Positions 18,871-28,325 of a stretch of DNA of 64,000 nucleotides are shown here, piece by piece (positions within the stretch are counted from its first letter, which is position 1; each line of letters opens with the position of its first letter). The translations under genes and the position numbers were made by a program. Origin of the DNA: Acidobacteriota bacterium (GTDB lineage: Bacteria > Acidobacteriota > Terriglobia > Terriglobales > Acidobacteriaceae). Below the pieces are notes generated by a model, which was given only the letters and a program-made list of their open reading frames with translations, searched no databases and had not been told where the DNA came from. The DNA lies in NCBI GenBank assembly GCA_003225555.1, contig QIAM01000026.1, forward strand, positions 1 through 64,000, given 5' to 3'.

Positions 18871-19407
18871 CTATTTCTTTTGCAGTTCGTCGAGCGCCGA
18901 CAGGACTTCATCGCTGTGTCGGGCGGGATCCACACTTGTGTACGTCTTGGCGATTTTGCCGTTGGGGTCAATGATGAAGGTGTTCCGCTCAGCAAACTTC
19001 ACCAGCCCGAGATTCCTGAGGGAGCCGTATTGGTCAGTGACCCTGTGATTGGTATCAGCCAGCAGTTTGAAGTTTAAGCCTTCCTTGGAACAAAACTTTT
19101 TGTGGGAGTCGACGCTGTCGAGGCTCACTCCCAGAACTGCGGCATTGCGCTGGGCGTACTTGGGTTGGTCGACCTGAAAATTGTGCGCCTCGCGTGTGCA
19201 GCCGGGGGTTTGATCCTTGGGATAGAAATAGAGGATTACCCATTTGCCGCGGTAGTCCTGCAAGCTCACGGAGGTTCCTTCCTGGGAGGTCAGGGTGAAA
19301 TTGGGGGCCAGGCTCCCTTCAGAGGGCGGTGCTGAGCGCGACAGCGTCCGCGGAACCAGAAGGATTGCCACGATAACTACGACTAGCAGAATCAGAAACC
19401 GAAGCAT
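18871..19407 (-). CDS. bcp: Membrane-anchored or exported thioredoxin-dependent peroxiredoxin (BCP/PrxQ)
   Basis: 178 residues from ATG 19407, preceded by GGAGGAAC; longer in-frame extensions are not needed. An N-terminal hydrophobic segment (FLILLVVVIVAILLV) is a signal anchor or signal peptide, so the enzyme works on the outer side of the membrane. The AhpC-TSA fold follows with peroxidatic Cys in FYPKDQTPGCTREA. In PrxQ enzymes the resolving Cys is usually five residues later; that position here is not Cys, but a Cys in KKFCSKEGL could serve. It removes hydroperoxides using thioredoxin-like reductants. Convergent with the RND operon. Confidence 0.88.
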   Translation of the reverse strand: MLRFLILLVVVIVAILLVPRTLSRSAPPSEGSLAPNFTLTSQEGTSVSLQDYRGKWVILYFYPKDQTPGCTREAHNFQVDQPKYAQRNAAVLGVSLDSVDSHKKFCSKEGLNFKLLADTNHRVTDQYGSLRNLGLVKFAERNTFIIDPNGKIAKTYTSVDPARHSDEVLSALDELQKK

Positions 19408-19511
19408 GGGTTCCTCCGGCTGACGGTACAAAGACAATTCTAAATCAGACTCCTGAGCTTCTCTCTTCGCCCTGCAATTCGCGAATTGCGGTGGGAAAAT
19501 GCAAGAAGCAT

Positions 19512-19553
19512 GATCGCAGAGTTCGCTGAGAAAGGCCGCAGAGTCCGCAGAGC
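19512..19553. repeat. CGCAGAG-type short dispersed repeat, copy 2
   Basis: GATCGCAGAGTTCGCTGAGAA followed by GGCCGCAGAGTCCGCAGAG, closely matching 10698-10740. It lies in the leader region before aceE. Confidence 0.55.
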
Positions 19554-19675
19554 AGGACCCGTTTCGGAGGCGGTCCGTTCGCTGACATGGGACCATTCCT
19601 TCGAGGATCGGTCAGCAAAAATCGCAGCCCTTGATATGATGGAGTGTTGCGCCTCACACGACGGAGAAACCAGAC

Positions 19676-22354
19676 GTGGCTCAGACTGAAACTGACGGCT
19701 TAGAGGTATTGGAAACCCGGGAATGGGTCGACTCCCTGGATTATGTCCTTTCCCAAGGCGGCCCAAATCGCGCGGGACGATTGCTGCAGCAACTGGCTCT
19801 GCATGCGCGGCGGGAAGCGGGCATCAATCTCCCATTCTCGGCGACCACGCCCTACCAGAACACGATTGCTTCCCAGCAGCAGGCTCCTTTTCCCGGCAGT
19901 CAGGAGATGGAACGGCGGATCAAGAGCCTGGTGCGGTGGAATGCTCTGGCCATGGTGGTGCGGGCAAACAAGATTCAAGAAGGGATCGGCGGGCACATCT
20001 CCACGTTCGCGTCGGCGGCGACGCTGTATGAAGTGGCGTTCAATCACTTTCTGAGGGCACAAACTGAAACCGGCGACCGAGACGTTGTCTATTTTCAGGG
20101 CCATGCCGCTCCGGGAATGTATTCGCGGGCATATCTCGAAGGACGTATCCCCAAGGAAAAACTGCAGAATTTCCGCCGCGAACTCAGATCCGGTGGAGGG
20201 CTGAGTTCGTATCCCCATCCCTGGCTCATGCCGGATTTCTGGGAATTTCCCACGGTGTCAATGGGCCTGGGGCCAATACAGGCGATCTACCACGCTCGCT
20301 TCATCAAGTATCTGGAGAACCGTGGCCTCAAGCAGACAACGGGCGGCAAGGTCTGGGCGTTTCTTGGGGACGGCGAGATGGACGAACCTGAGTCGCTGGG
20401 GTCGATTACGCTGGCATCGCGCGAACGACTGGACAATCTGATTTTCGTGGTGAACTGCAACCTGCAACGGCTGGACGGACCTGTCCGCGGCAACGGAAAG
20501 ATTATTCAAGAACTGGAAGCGATCTTCCGTGGCGCGGGATGGAATGTCATTAAGGTGATCTGGGGAACCGACTGGGACAGCTTGATTCAGAATGACCGTG
20601 ACGGCCTGCTGGTGAGGCGACTAGGGGAAGTCAGCGACGGACAGTACCAGAAATACTTTGTCGAGAGCGGGGCATACTTCCGCCAGAATCTTTTCGGCAC
20701 CGATCCTCGACTGCTCAAGATGGTTGAACACTTGTCGGACGATCAACTGGCGCGCATGCGTCTGGGGGGACACGATCCGATCAAGGTGCACGCGGCTTAT
20801 CGGGCAGCGGTCGATCACACGGGCGCGCCTACTATCATCCTGGCCAAGACCATCAAGGGATACGGGCTGGGCGAGGCGGGCGAAGGCAAGAACATTACGC
20901 ACCAGCAGAAGAAGCTGAATGAAGATGAATTGCAGATGTTCCGATCGCGGTTCGGGATACCTATCCCCGACGATGAATTGCATGAGGCGCCGTTCTACCG
21001 GCCATCCGACGACAGCGCTGAAATCAAGTACATGCAGGCGCGGCGGCAGCAGCTCGGCGGATACATGCCGCAGCGTAAAGTGCGTGCTACACCGCTGAAA
21101 TCTGTTCCCGCGGCGCACTTCGAAGAATTTCACAAAGGCACGGATGGGCGAGACGTTTCAACGACCATGGTCTTCGTGCGGCTGCTGGCGAAACTGCTGC
21201 GCGATCCGGAGTTGGGCAAGCTCGTTGTGCCCATTGTCCCCGACGAGGCTCGCACCTTCGGCATGGAGGCGCTGTTCCGCCAGGTGGGGATTTATTCGAG
21301 CGTGGGCCAGAACTATGAGCCGGTCGACATGGATACGCTCCTCTATTACAAAGAAGCGAAGAACGGCCAGATTCTTGAGGAAGGCATCACCGAAGCAGGC
21401 TCTATGTGCTCGTTCATCGCGGCGGGCACGGCCTACGCAAATCACGGGATCAACACGATTCCTTTCTTCATCTATTACTCCATGTTCGGCTTCCAGCGGA
21501 TCGGCGACTTGATCTGGGCGGCAGCGGACATGCGTTGCCGCGGATTTCTTGTCGGCGGCACTGCTGGACGCACCACGCTTGCGGGCGAAGGCTTGCAGCA
21601 TCAGGATGGGCACAGTCACGTGCTCGCGTTGCCGGTGCCGAATCTGCTGGCCTACGATCCGGCGTTCGCTTACGAGATTGCCATTATCATTCAGGATGGC
21701 ATCAAGCGCATGTACATCGATCAGGAATCGATTTTCTACTACCTGACGGTTACCAACGAGCCGTTGCCGATGCCGGAGATGCCGCGGGACGGAAATATTC
21801 GCGAAGGCGTTCTGAAAGGACTGTATCGTTTCAAGGCTTCAGCTAAGACCGACGCCAAGCTGCGCGCGCAGGTGCTAGGCAGTGGAACAATCATGTTCGA
21901 AGTGCTCAAGGCGCAGAAGATTCTAGAAGAAAAATACGGTGTTGCTGCCGACGTGTGGAGCGTGACCAGCTACAAGGAACTGTATCGCGACGCCAACGAC
22001 TGCGAGCGCTGGAACTTGCTGCATCCGGCGGAAGGGGCAAGAGTTCCGTATGTTACGCGGCTCCTGAAGGATGCTCAGGGACCTTTCATAGCCGCATCGG
22101 ACTACATGAAAGTCTTGCCTGAAAGCCTCGCAAAGTGGGTTCCGGGACAGTTAGTGTCCCTGGGAACCGACGGCTTCGGGCGCAGCGAAAGCCGCACCGC
22201 ACTGCGCGACTTCTTCGAAGTCGATGCCAAGCACATCGTGCTCGCCACCTTGGGAGCGTTGGCGCGGGAAAAGAAAATTGGCTCCGACGCAGTGAAGCGT
22301 GCCATTCAGGAGTTGAGCATAAATCCTGAGAAGGCGAATCCGGCGGTTACCTAG
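19676..22354 (+). CDS. aceE: Pyruvate dehydrogenase E1 component (homodimeric type)
   Basis: 892 residues from GTG 19676, the normal size of the single-chain E1. The thiamine-diphosphate motif is clear (GDGEMDEPES at about 233, then NCNLQRLDGPVRGN), as are the phosphate-contact block LSSYPHPWLMPDFWEFPTVSMG and the pyrimidine-domain signature ILEEGITEAGSMCSFIAAGTAY. It decarboxylates pyruvate and passes the acetyl group to E2 lipoyl domains. First gene of an E1-E2-E3 operon: E2 starts 30 nt later. No PdhR-type regulator is adjacent. Confidence 0.97.
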   Translation: MAQTETDGLEVLETREWVDSLDYVLSQGGPNRAGRLLQQLALHARREAGINLPFSATTPYQNTIASQQQAPFPGSQEMERRIKSLVRWNALAMVVRANKIQEGIGGHISTFASAATLYEVAFNHFLRAQTETGDRDVVYFQGHAAPGMYSRAYLEGRIPKEKLQNFRRELRSGGGLSSYPHPWLMPDFWEFPTVSMGLGPIQAIYHARFIKYLENRGLKQTTGGKVWAFLGDGEMDEPESLGSITLASRERLDNLIFVVNCNLQRLDGPVRGNGKIIQELEAIFRGAGWNVIKVIWGTDWDSLIQNDRDGLLVRRLGEVSDGQYQKYFVESGAYFRQNLFGTDPRLLKMVEHLSDDQLARMRLGGHDPIKVHAAYRAAVDHTGAPTIILAKTIKGYGLGEAGEGKNITHQQKKLNEDELQMFRSRFGIPIPDDELHEAPFYRPSDDSAEIKYMQARRQQLGGYMPQRKVRATPLKSVPAAHFEEFHKGTDGRDVSTTMVFVRLLAKLLRDPELGKLVVPIVPDEARTFGMEALFRQVGIYSSVGQNYEPVDMDTLLYYKEAKNGQILEEGITEAGSMCSFIAAGTAYANHGINTIPFFIYYSMFGFQRIGDLIWAAADMRCRGFLVGGTAGRTTLAGEGLQHQDGHSHVLALPVPNLLAYDPAFAYEIAIIIQDGIKRMYIDQESIFYYLTVTNEPLPMPEMPRDGNIREGVLKGLYRFKASAKTDAKLRAQVLGSGTIMFEVLKAQKILEEKYGVAADVWSVTSYKELYRDANDCERWNLLHPAEGARVPYVTRLLKDAQGPFIAASDYMKVLPESLAKWVPGQLVSLGTDGFGRSESRTALRDFFEVDAKHIVLATLGALAREKKIGSDAVKRAIQELSINPEKANPAVT

Positions 22355-22384
22355 GAAGTCAAACTGCGAGAATCTAAAAGAGGA

Positions 22385-24196
22385 ATGAGCGAAGTGATCG
22401 AATTCAAACTTCCCGAACTTGGAGAAAACATCGAGCAGGGAGACCTGGTGCGCCTGATGGTCGCGCCTGGCGCAACCGTCAGCACCGGACAGTCGGTGAT
22501 GGAACTGGAAACCGACAAGGCCGTCGTGGAAGTGCCCTCGTCAGTGAGCGGGACGGTGCAGGAAATCCGTGTCAAAGAAGGCGACAAGATTAAGGTTGGG
22601 CAGGTCATCTTCACCGTTGAAAACGGGAGCGGCGCGAAGGCTGCTGAGTCGCCCGCAGCGAAGTCCACGGCTCCGTCATCGCGGATTGAAATCCAGGCAC
22701 AGGCGGAATCCGTCTCTTCGCCGGGCGAAGAGGAGCCATCGACGGTCGCCCCGTCTCGCGTACCCGAGACGAGACCGCAAGTAGACGGTGCGCGACCTGT
22801 AACGTCTGCAAGGTCCTCTGCCCGCGCTACGGGCGCCAGCGAGTTCAAGTTGCCCGAACTCGGAGAGAACATCTCGCAGGGCGATCTTGTCCGACTCATG
22901 ATCGCTCCGGGATCGAAAGTCGCCGAAGGCCAGCCCGTCATGGAACTGGAAACGGACAAGGCGGTGGTGGAAGTTCCGTCCTCGGTTAGCGGTGTGGTGA
23001 AAGAAGTGAAGGTGAGAGAGGGCGAGAAGGTCAAGGTGGGACAAGTGATCTTCACCCTTGAAGGCGGTGCCGCCGCGCAACCTGAGCCCGCTCGCCAGAA
23101 GAATGCACCGGTGGAGCACGTTTCCGGGCAGCATGGCGCTCGCCTGGCTTTCCAGGCGGCGATCCGCGCCGAAGGCAAGACGGAAGAACAGGCGCTGCCG
23201 CCTGACCAGCCTCAGCAAACGCCTCCTGCTTTCAAAATGCCGGAGCAGTTGGGGAAGGTTGCAGGGACGGAGCACCGCCAGCCGGTACCTGCGGCCCCAC
23301 ACGTGCGCCGCTTGGCGCGCGAACTCGGAGTGGACATTTATGAGGTGAAAGGTTCGGGACCCGGCGGCCGAATCAGCGATGACGACGTCAAAGCTTACGC
23401 GAAATCTTTACTCTCGGCAGTCGCCTCCGCCCTGCAGGCGCCGCCACGAGCCGGGCACTTCGCGGCGCCTACGCTGCCTGATTTCGGGAAGTGGGGCAAG
23501 GTTGAGCGGGTTTCCATGCGCGGGGTAAGGCGCAAGACGGCAGAGCATCTGGCCGAGGCATGGAATACGATTCCGCATGTTACGCAGCAGGATCGCGCCG
23601 ACATAACGGAACTCGAGCAGCTGCGTGCGCGGTTCGCTCCGAAAGCGGAAGAAGCCGGCGGCAAGATGACGGTCACTGCGATTGCGCTGAAAGTGTGTGC
23701 CGCCGCTCTGAAGGTGTTCCCGCAGTTCAACGCCAGCATCGACATGGAGAAGGAAGAGATTGTCTACAAGCAGTACATCCATATCGGTGTTGCCGCGGAC
23801 ACGGACCGCGGCCTGCTAGTCCCGGTCATTCGCGATGTGGACAAGAGGAATATCGTCGAACTAGCGGTGGAGTTGTTCCAGCTGTCCAAGAAGGCGCGGG
23901 AGAAGAAGCTGATGCCGGCAGAGATGGAAGGCGGCACTTTCACGATTACGAATCTGGGCGGGATCGGTGGAGTCGGTTTCACTCCGATTGTGAACCACCC
24001 CGAAGTGGCGATCCTGGGACTATCGCGGTCGCGCACGGAGCCGGAGTGGATCAACGGAAAGTTTGAGCCTAGGCTGATTCTGCCTCTGTCACTCTCCTAC
24101 GACCATCGCCTGATTGATGGCGCGGATGCTGCGCGCTTTCTGCGTTGGATCGCCGAGGCGTTTGAGCAGCCATTTCTGCTTTCGGTTCAGGGATAG
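22385..24196 (+). CDS. aceF: Dihydrolipoamide acetyltransferase E2 of pyruvate dehydrogenase, two lipoyl domains
   Basis: 603 residues from ATG 22385; a GTG at 22394 has better spacing to AGAGGA and may be the true start. Domains in order: lipoyl 1 (about 4-78, Lys in ETDKAVVEV), a Ser/Pro/Ala linker, lipoyl 2 (about 155-230, same ETDKAVVEV motif), a linker, the E1/E3-binding domain (VRRLARELGVDIYEVKGSGPGGRI, about 305-340) and the catalytic core (about 375-603) with the HxxxDG site YDHRLIDGADA. It transfers acetyl to CoA. The two lipoyl domains are about 70% alike, pointing to an internal duplication. Confidence 0.96.
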   Translation: MSEVIEFKLPELGENIEQGDLVRLMVAPGATVSTGQSVMELETDKAVVEVPSSVSGTVQEIRVKEGDKIKVGQVIFTVENGSGAKAAESPAAKSTAPSSRIEIQAQAESVSSPGEEEPSTVAPSRVPETRPQVDGARPVTSARSSARATGASEFKLPELGENISQGDLVRLMIAPGSKVAEGQPVMELETDKAVVEVPSSVSGVVKEVKVREGEKVKVGQVIFTLEGGAAAQPEPARQKNAPVEHVSGQHGARLAFQAAIRAEGKTEEQALPPDQPQQTPPAFKMPEQLGKVAGTEHRQPVPAAPHVRRLARELGVDIYEVKGSGPGGRISDDDVKAYAKSLLSAVASALQAPPRAGHFAAPTLPDFGKWGKVERVSMRGVRRKTAEHLAEAWNTIPHVTQQDRADITELEQLRARFAPKAEEAGGKMTVTAIALKVCAAALKVFPQFNASIDMEKEEIVYKQYIHIGVAADTDRGLLVPVIRDVDKRNIVELAVELFQLSKKAREKKLMPAEMEGGTFTITNLGGIGGVGFTPIVNHPEVAILGLSRSRTEPEWINGKFEPRLILPLSLSYDHRLIDGADAARFLRWIAEAFEQPFLLSVQG

Positions 24197-24205
24197 CGTA
24201 CTCCT

Positions 24206-24270
24206 TCTGGGGTTAAAGCCCCTCGACTAATGAGGCAATTCCGCAGCGCTGAAAGTGCTGCGCCACCCGG
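24206..24270. repeat. Dispersed double-palindrome repeat, copy 3 (diverged)
   Basis: GGGGTTAAAGCCCC, a short AT linker, then GCAGCGCTGAAAGTGCTGC. It sits between the E2 and E3 genes, inside the operon. Confidence 0.65.
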
Positions 24271-24282
24271 AAGAAAGTTCTA

Positions 24283-25707
24283 ATGTCCGAAAGTCCTAAC
24301 TTGAAAATCGCAGTCGTTGGCGGCGGTCCCGGTGGATACGCCGCTGCCTTTCTCGCCGCTGATCTCGGCATGAACGTAACGCTCATTGACCCAGAAGCTA
24401 ACCCGGGCGGGGTTTGCCTCTATCGCGGCTGCATTCCTTCCAAGGCACTGCTGCACGTTGCCAAGCTGATCGAGGAATCCCATCAGGCGAAAAATTGGGG
24501 GATTGAATTTTCGGAGCCGAAAATTGATTTGGCGCGGCTGCGTTCGTGGAAAGAAAGTGTGGTGAAGAAGCTGACTGGAGGCCTGGGGCAGCTTTCGAAG
24601 CAACGTCATGTGCAGTATGTGCAAGGTCGCGCCGGTTTTGAGAATCCCACTACGCTGCGGGTATCGAAGTCAGGCGGTGGTGAAGAGTCGTTGCGTTTTG
24701 ACCGGATCATTCTTGCAACTGGGTCCCGGCCTGCCATCGTCCCCACCCTAAAGCTCGATTCGCCACGCATGATGGATTCTACGGGTGGGCTGAACCTTGA
24801 GGACATTCCCGGCACCCTGCTGGTGGTTGGTGGAGGGTACATTGGCCTGGAACTGGGCTCGGTCTATGCCGCGTTAGGCACGCGTGTGACCGTGGTGGAG
24901 ATGCTTCCGGGGCTGCTTCCCGGTGCAGATCGGGACCTTGTCGTACCGCTGCACAAAAGACTGGAAAAGACGTTCGAGGCAATCTGGCTGAACACGACCA
25001 TTGCCTTAGTCAAAGAAGAGGGCGATGCGATTCGTGCCACATTCGAGGGGGCTAAGGTTAAAGAACGAGAGAAGGCCTTCGATCGGGTGCTGGTGTCGGT
25101 GGGGCGCAAGCCGAACTCAGAGATTCCTGGCCTCGAGAATACGCAGGTGCGAGTCGGGCCACGCGGCTTTATCCAGGTGAACAAGCAGCTGCAGACGGAG
25201 GATTCCTCCATCTACGCGATCGGAGATGTCGTCGGAGAGCCCATGCTAGCGCACAAGGCCTCTCACGAGGGACGAGTCGCGGTGGAAGCCATTGCCGGCC
25301 ACAAAGTCGCCTTTGAGCCGAACGCGATTCCCGCCGTTGTGTTTACCGATCCCGAGGTCGCCTGGTGCGGTCTGACGGAAACGCAGGCGGAGAAAGAGAA
25401 TCGTAAAGTGAAGGTTGCCAAATTTCCATGGGCTGGGTCGGGCCGGGCGATTACGCTCGACCGTCCGGAAGGAATGACGAAGTTACTGATCGACCCGGAG
25501 ACAGAACGCGTGCTGGGTGTGGGGATGGTTGGCGCGGGCGCTGGTGAACTGATCGCGGAAGGTGTACTCGCAATTGAAATGTCTGCCTTGGCGAGCGATG
25601 TTGCGTTGAGCATTCATCCGCATCCCACGCTTTCGGAAACGCTGATGGAGTCGGCTGAAGTTTTCTTCGGCACGAGCACGCACGTGTATCGGCCCAAGCG
25701 CAGCTGA
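24283..25707 (+). CDS. lpdA: Dihydrolipoamide dehydrogenase E3
   Basis: 474 residues. The FAD-binding Rossmann motif is VVGGGPGGYAAAFLAADLG (from residue 11); the redox disulfide is GGVCLYRGCIPSK (Cys45 and Cys50); the NAD motif is VVGGGYIGLELGSVYAALG; the FAD second motif is IYAIGDV; and the catalytic His-Glu pair is in SIHPHPTLSE near the C-terminus. It reoxidises E2 dihydrolipoamide with NAD+. Start ATG has GGAAG upstream. It closes the pyruvate dehydrogenase operon and may also serve 2-oxoglutarate dehydrogenase and glycine cleavage. Confidence 0.97.
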   Translation: MSESPNLKIAVVGGGPGGYAAAFLAADLGMNVTLIDPEANPGGVCLYRGCIPSKALLHVAKLIEESHQAKNWGIEFSEPKIDLARLRSWKESVVKKLTGGLGQLSKQRHVQYVQGRAGFENPTTLRVSKSGGGEESLRFDRIILATGSRPAIVPTLKLDSPRMMDSTGGLNLEDIPGTLLVVGGGYIGLELGSVYAALGTRVTVVEMLPGLLPGADRDLVVPLHKRLEKTFEAIWLNTTIALVKEEGDAIRATFEGAKVKEREKAFDRVLVSVGRKPNSEIPGLENTQVRVGPRGFIQVNKQLQTEDSSIYAIGDVVGEPMLAHKASHEGRVAVEAIAGHKVAFEPNAIPAVVFTDPEVAWCGLTETQAEKENRKVKVAKFPWAGSGRAITLDRPEGMTKLLIDPETERVLGVGMVGAGAGELIAEGVLAIEMSALASDVALSIHPHPTLSETLMESAEVFFGTSTHVYRPKRS

Positions 25708-25842
25708 GATTCCGAGCGATCTTCGAGCGCCCCCAAGCTGCGTCTTCTGGGCGGCTCTTTCCGCTACAATTAACTCTTCGTTTTCTGCCCAGAATGTGTT
25801 CCCGCGCCTGGCCTGTGCAGTCCCCGGGCGCAGGAGTAACTC

Positions 25843-27624
25843 ATGACTTCTTTCTTCAGGCAAATTGCGGTCTCGCTTCTGTGCTTCGCGGCAGGCTTGC
25901 CGCTGGCTGCCCAGAATCCTCTGGGACAAATACTGCCGCCCTCGACTACGCCAGGCAAGTCCAATGATCCGGCTGATTCTCTGGGGCGAAGCACGCCCTC
26001 CGGCACGATTGTCGGCTTTCTTGAAGCGGCGCAGGAGAGCGATTACGGCATCGCCGCACAGTATCTGCAGATGAGCCCGGCGCGCCGCCAGTCCGAAGCC
26101 GAAGCCATTGTTCCCAAGCTCAAGCTTGTTCTCGATAAGGCTTTCGTGGGCAACCTGCGGAGTTTCGACCAACCGGAGGGAATCCCGCAGGAGGGAGTTC
26201 CCCCGGGTCGGCAGAAGGTGGGAATCATTTCGGCGGGCGATGTCGAAGCGGACGTGGAGCTCGTCCGCGTCTCCGACCCGAGTGCAGGAAAGATCTGGCT
26301 GATTTCCGCCGACACGCTGGGAAAACTTCCCGAGCTTTACGACCAGGTGCATGCGCGCCAGGTAGGGAACAGGCTGCCCCGCGTACTGGTCAAACATCAG
26401 TTTGCGGGAATGCCCCTGTGGCAATGGGTGGGGCTGCTCGTCGCGATTCCGATTGCCGCGGTCGCGGGCTGGCTGGTTCTCGCACTCTTGCAGGTTCCAC
26501 TGCGTTGGTGGGCCCGGCGTCGCGGACAGCATGACGTCGCTAGCTGGCGATCGGTGCCAGGGCCAGTTTGGCTCGTCGCCGGAACAGTCTTCCATCGGGC
26601 ATGCGCAGCGTATCTGGGCATGCCCCTTCTGCAGCGGCATTACTACTTCATAGTCGTCTCGATCGCCTTCATTATCGGGGCGAGTTGGACTTCCTGGCGC
26701 GCGATTCAGTGGTCCCTGCGGCGCGTGCGCAACCGCGCCCTTTCGCGCGGACACAGCGGTACGGGGTCGCTCATGTTGCTGGGTGAGCGCTTGATCAAGG
26801 CTGCCGTCTTTGTGATGACAGTGCTGGCCGTGTTTAGCGCGTTGGGTTTCAACATGACCACGGCCCTCGCCGGTCTCGGCATTGGAGGCCTCGCCATAGG
26901 CTTCGGTGCCCAGAAGACCATCGAGAATCTCTTTGGCGGCGTCTCCGTTCTGGGAGACGAGGTAATCCGCGTAGGCGATATCTGCCGCTTCGGCGATCGC
27001 ACCGGGGTGGTCGAGGATATTGGCTTGCGCTCCACGCGGGTTAGGACGGACGAGCGGACTCTGCTGGCGATCCCGAATGGCACGGTGGCGACCATCAACG
27101 TGGAGAACCTGAGCCGCCGCGACAAACTCCTGTTCAACACGAAACTCGGCCTTGGCACGGAAACGAGGGCCGACCACTTGCGTTTCGTGCTCTCCGAGAT
27201 TCGTCGCCTGCTTTACAGCCATACGAAGGTTGAAACGAAAACTGTGCGCGTGCGGCTCATCGATATCGCGTCGGGCGCGCATACCGTGGAAATCTTCTGT
27301 TACATCCTCACACAAGACTTCAACGAATTCGCTGCCGTGCGAGAGGATTTGCTGCTGCGGATGATCGATCTGGTTGAGGAATCCGGAACCGATCTGGCCC
27401 AGCCCTCGCAGAAGTTGTATGTCGCGCGCGATTCGGAAGGGGAGGATAAGAAAGAAAAAGCAGATCAAGCGGCTAAGAAAATCGCAGAATTGCGCGACCG
27501 AAAGCAACTGCCGTTCCCGGATTTCTCGGAGGAGCATATCTCTTCGTTCCGCGGATCGATTGACTACCCGCAGGCAGAGTCAGTGTTGCGCAAAGAGCAG
27601 CAAAATTCGGGATCGAGAGAATAG
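25843..27624 (+). CDS. Mechanosensitive ion channel, MscS family, with exported N-terminal domain
   Basis: 593 residues, larger than E. coli MscS (286). A signal peptide (about 1-22, SLLCFAAGLPLAAQN) is followed by a periplasmic domain of about 150 residues, then several transmembrane segments (about 185-370). The pore-lining TM3 and beta domain are typical: ALAGLGIGGLAIGFGAQKTIENLFGGVSVLGDEVIRVGD, then VVEDIGLRSTRVRTDERTLLAIPNG. The cytoplasmic domain ends in a charged tail. It would open under membrane tension to release solutes. AGGAG is 7 nt before ATG. Monocistronic; a palindromic repeat follows. Confidence 0.93.
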   Translation: MTSFFRQIAVSLLCFAAGLPLAAQNPLGQILPPSTTPGKSNDPADSLGRSTPSGTIVGFLEAAQESDYGIAAQYLQMSPARRQSEAEAIVPKLKLVLDKAFVGNLRSFDQPEGIPQEGVPPGRQKVGIISAGDVEADVELVRVSDPSAGKIWLISADTLGKLPELYDQVHARQVGNRLPRVLVKHQFAGMPLWQWVGLLVAIPIAAVAGWLVLALLQVPLRWWARRRGQHDVASWRSVPGPVWLVAGTVFHRACAAYLGMPLLQRHYYFIVVSIAFIIGASWTSWRAIQWSLRRVRNRALSRGHSGTGSLMLLGERLIKAAVFVMTVLAVFSALGFNMTTALAGLGIGGLAIGFGAQKTIENLFGGVSVLGDEVIRVGDICRFGDRTGVVEDIGLRSTRVRTDERTLLAIPNGTVATINVENLSRRDKLLFNTKLGLGTETRADHLRFVLSEIRRLLYSHTKVETKTVRVRLIDIASGAHTVEIFCYILTQDFNEFAAVREDLLLRMIDLVEESGTDLAQPSQKLYVARDSEGEDKKEKADQAAKKIAELRDRKQLPFPDFSEEHISSFRGSIDYPQAESVLRKEQQNSGSRE

Positions 27625-27639
27625 TACGACCACGGCTTA

Positions 27640-27680
27640 GGTAGCGCCCGCCGGACAGCCGGCAGGATGCCGGCGCTACT
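27640..27680. repeat. GCCGGCAGGATGCCGGC palindromic repeat, copy 1
   Basis: GTAGCGCCCGCCGGACAGCC followed by GGCAGGATGCCGGCGCTAC; the outer GTAGCGCC/GGCGCTAC arms are inverted. The same CAGCCGGCAGGATGCCGGCG core recurs at 42146-42245. It lies at the convergent end of mscS and the membrane-protein gene and could act as a bidirectional terminator. Confidence 0.7.
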
Positions 27681-28281
27681 TTGTTGCCGCATCTCTCCAT
27701 CTGCGGGTGAGCCACTCCAAAACTCGATGCGTGGGGTAGTAGATTGACAACGGCACTACTATCAGATATCCGAAGAGGTAAGCCAGGCCCGGCATCCAGT
27801 GCTGTTCACGAAAGAATGGACCGCGTGCCCAGTTCACGTCGAGTCCAGGCCGCCAGAAATAGTTGATCGGAACAATGATCCATGTGGTTAGGGTCTGCAA
27901 TTTCCAGCCGCGCCGATCATATCCCCGCCGCCGAATTGCCCACAGCAGCAGCGGCGGCGTGACCAGGTGAAATAGGCTCAGCAGGCGGACTGGCAACGGA
28001 ATGCCAGGATCGAACATGTATTCCGTTCCACCGAATGGGTGATGCCCGGTTAGTAACGCTCCCACAAGGTCGACCGTGTACAACGTCTGGAATAGCAGTA
28101 ATCCGCAGGCTTGCCACGCGAAGATCAGTGGGGATTCCAACCAGAGCGCGAGACCGATCAGAAGATTTCCAATGTCGCAGAAGAAGAGAAAGTTCTGGAC
28201 TCCGTATTGCTTCCAATACAGCGGTATCCAAGTAGCGAGCCACACGGTCCAGGTGATTTTGAGCCACAGCGGCAGCCGCAT
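27676..28281 (-). CDS. Multi-pass membrane protein of unknown function
   Basis: 201 residues with about six hydrophobic segments (WTVWLATWIPLYW, NLLIGLALWLESPLIFAW, LLLFQTLYTVDLVGALLTG, LLSLFHLVTPPLLLWAI, TTWIIVPINYFW, LAYLFGYLIVVPLSIYY). It is rich in Trp and aromatic residues, with conserved-looking HPFGGTEYMFDP and NYFWRPGLDVNWARGP loops. I do not recognise a named family with certainty. Convergent with mscS; 44 nt downstream of the acyl-ligase fusion gene on the same strand. Confidence 0.75.
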   Translation of the reverse strand: MRLPLWLKITWTVWLATWIPLYWKQYGVQNFLFFCDIGNLLIGLALWLESPLIFAWQACGLLLFQTLYTVDLVGALLTGHHPFGGTEYMFDPGIPLPVRLLSLFHLVTPPLLLWAIRRRGYDRRGWKLQTLTTWIIVPINYFWRPGLDVNWARGPFFREQHWMPGLAYLFGYLIVVPLSIYYPTHRVLEWLTRRWRDAATK

Positions 28282-28325
28282 GGAGGGCTATTGTACTCGG
28301 CCTACATCGCCGTTCTTCTCGGCCA

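Noticed and set aside
25483-27537. 684-codon open frame on the minus strand across mscS
   Set aside because: Antisense shadow: the plus strand encodes a clear MscS channel, and the minus reading is rich in His, Gln and Arg with no domain pattern.
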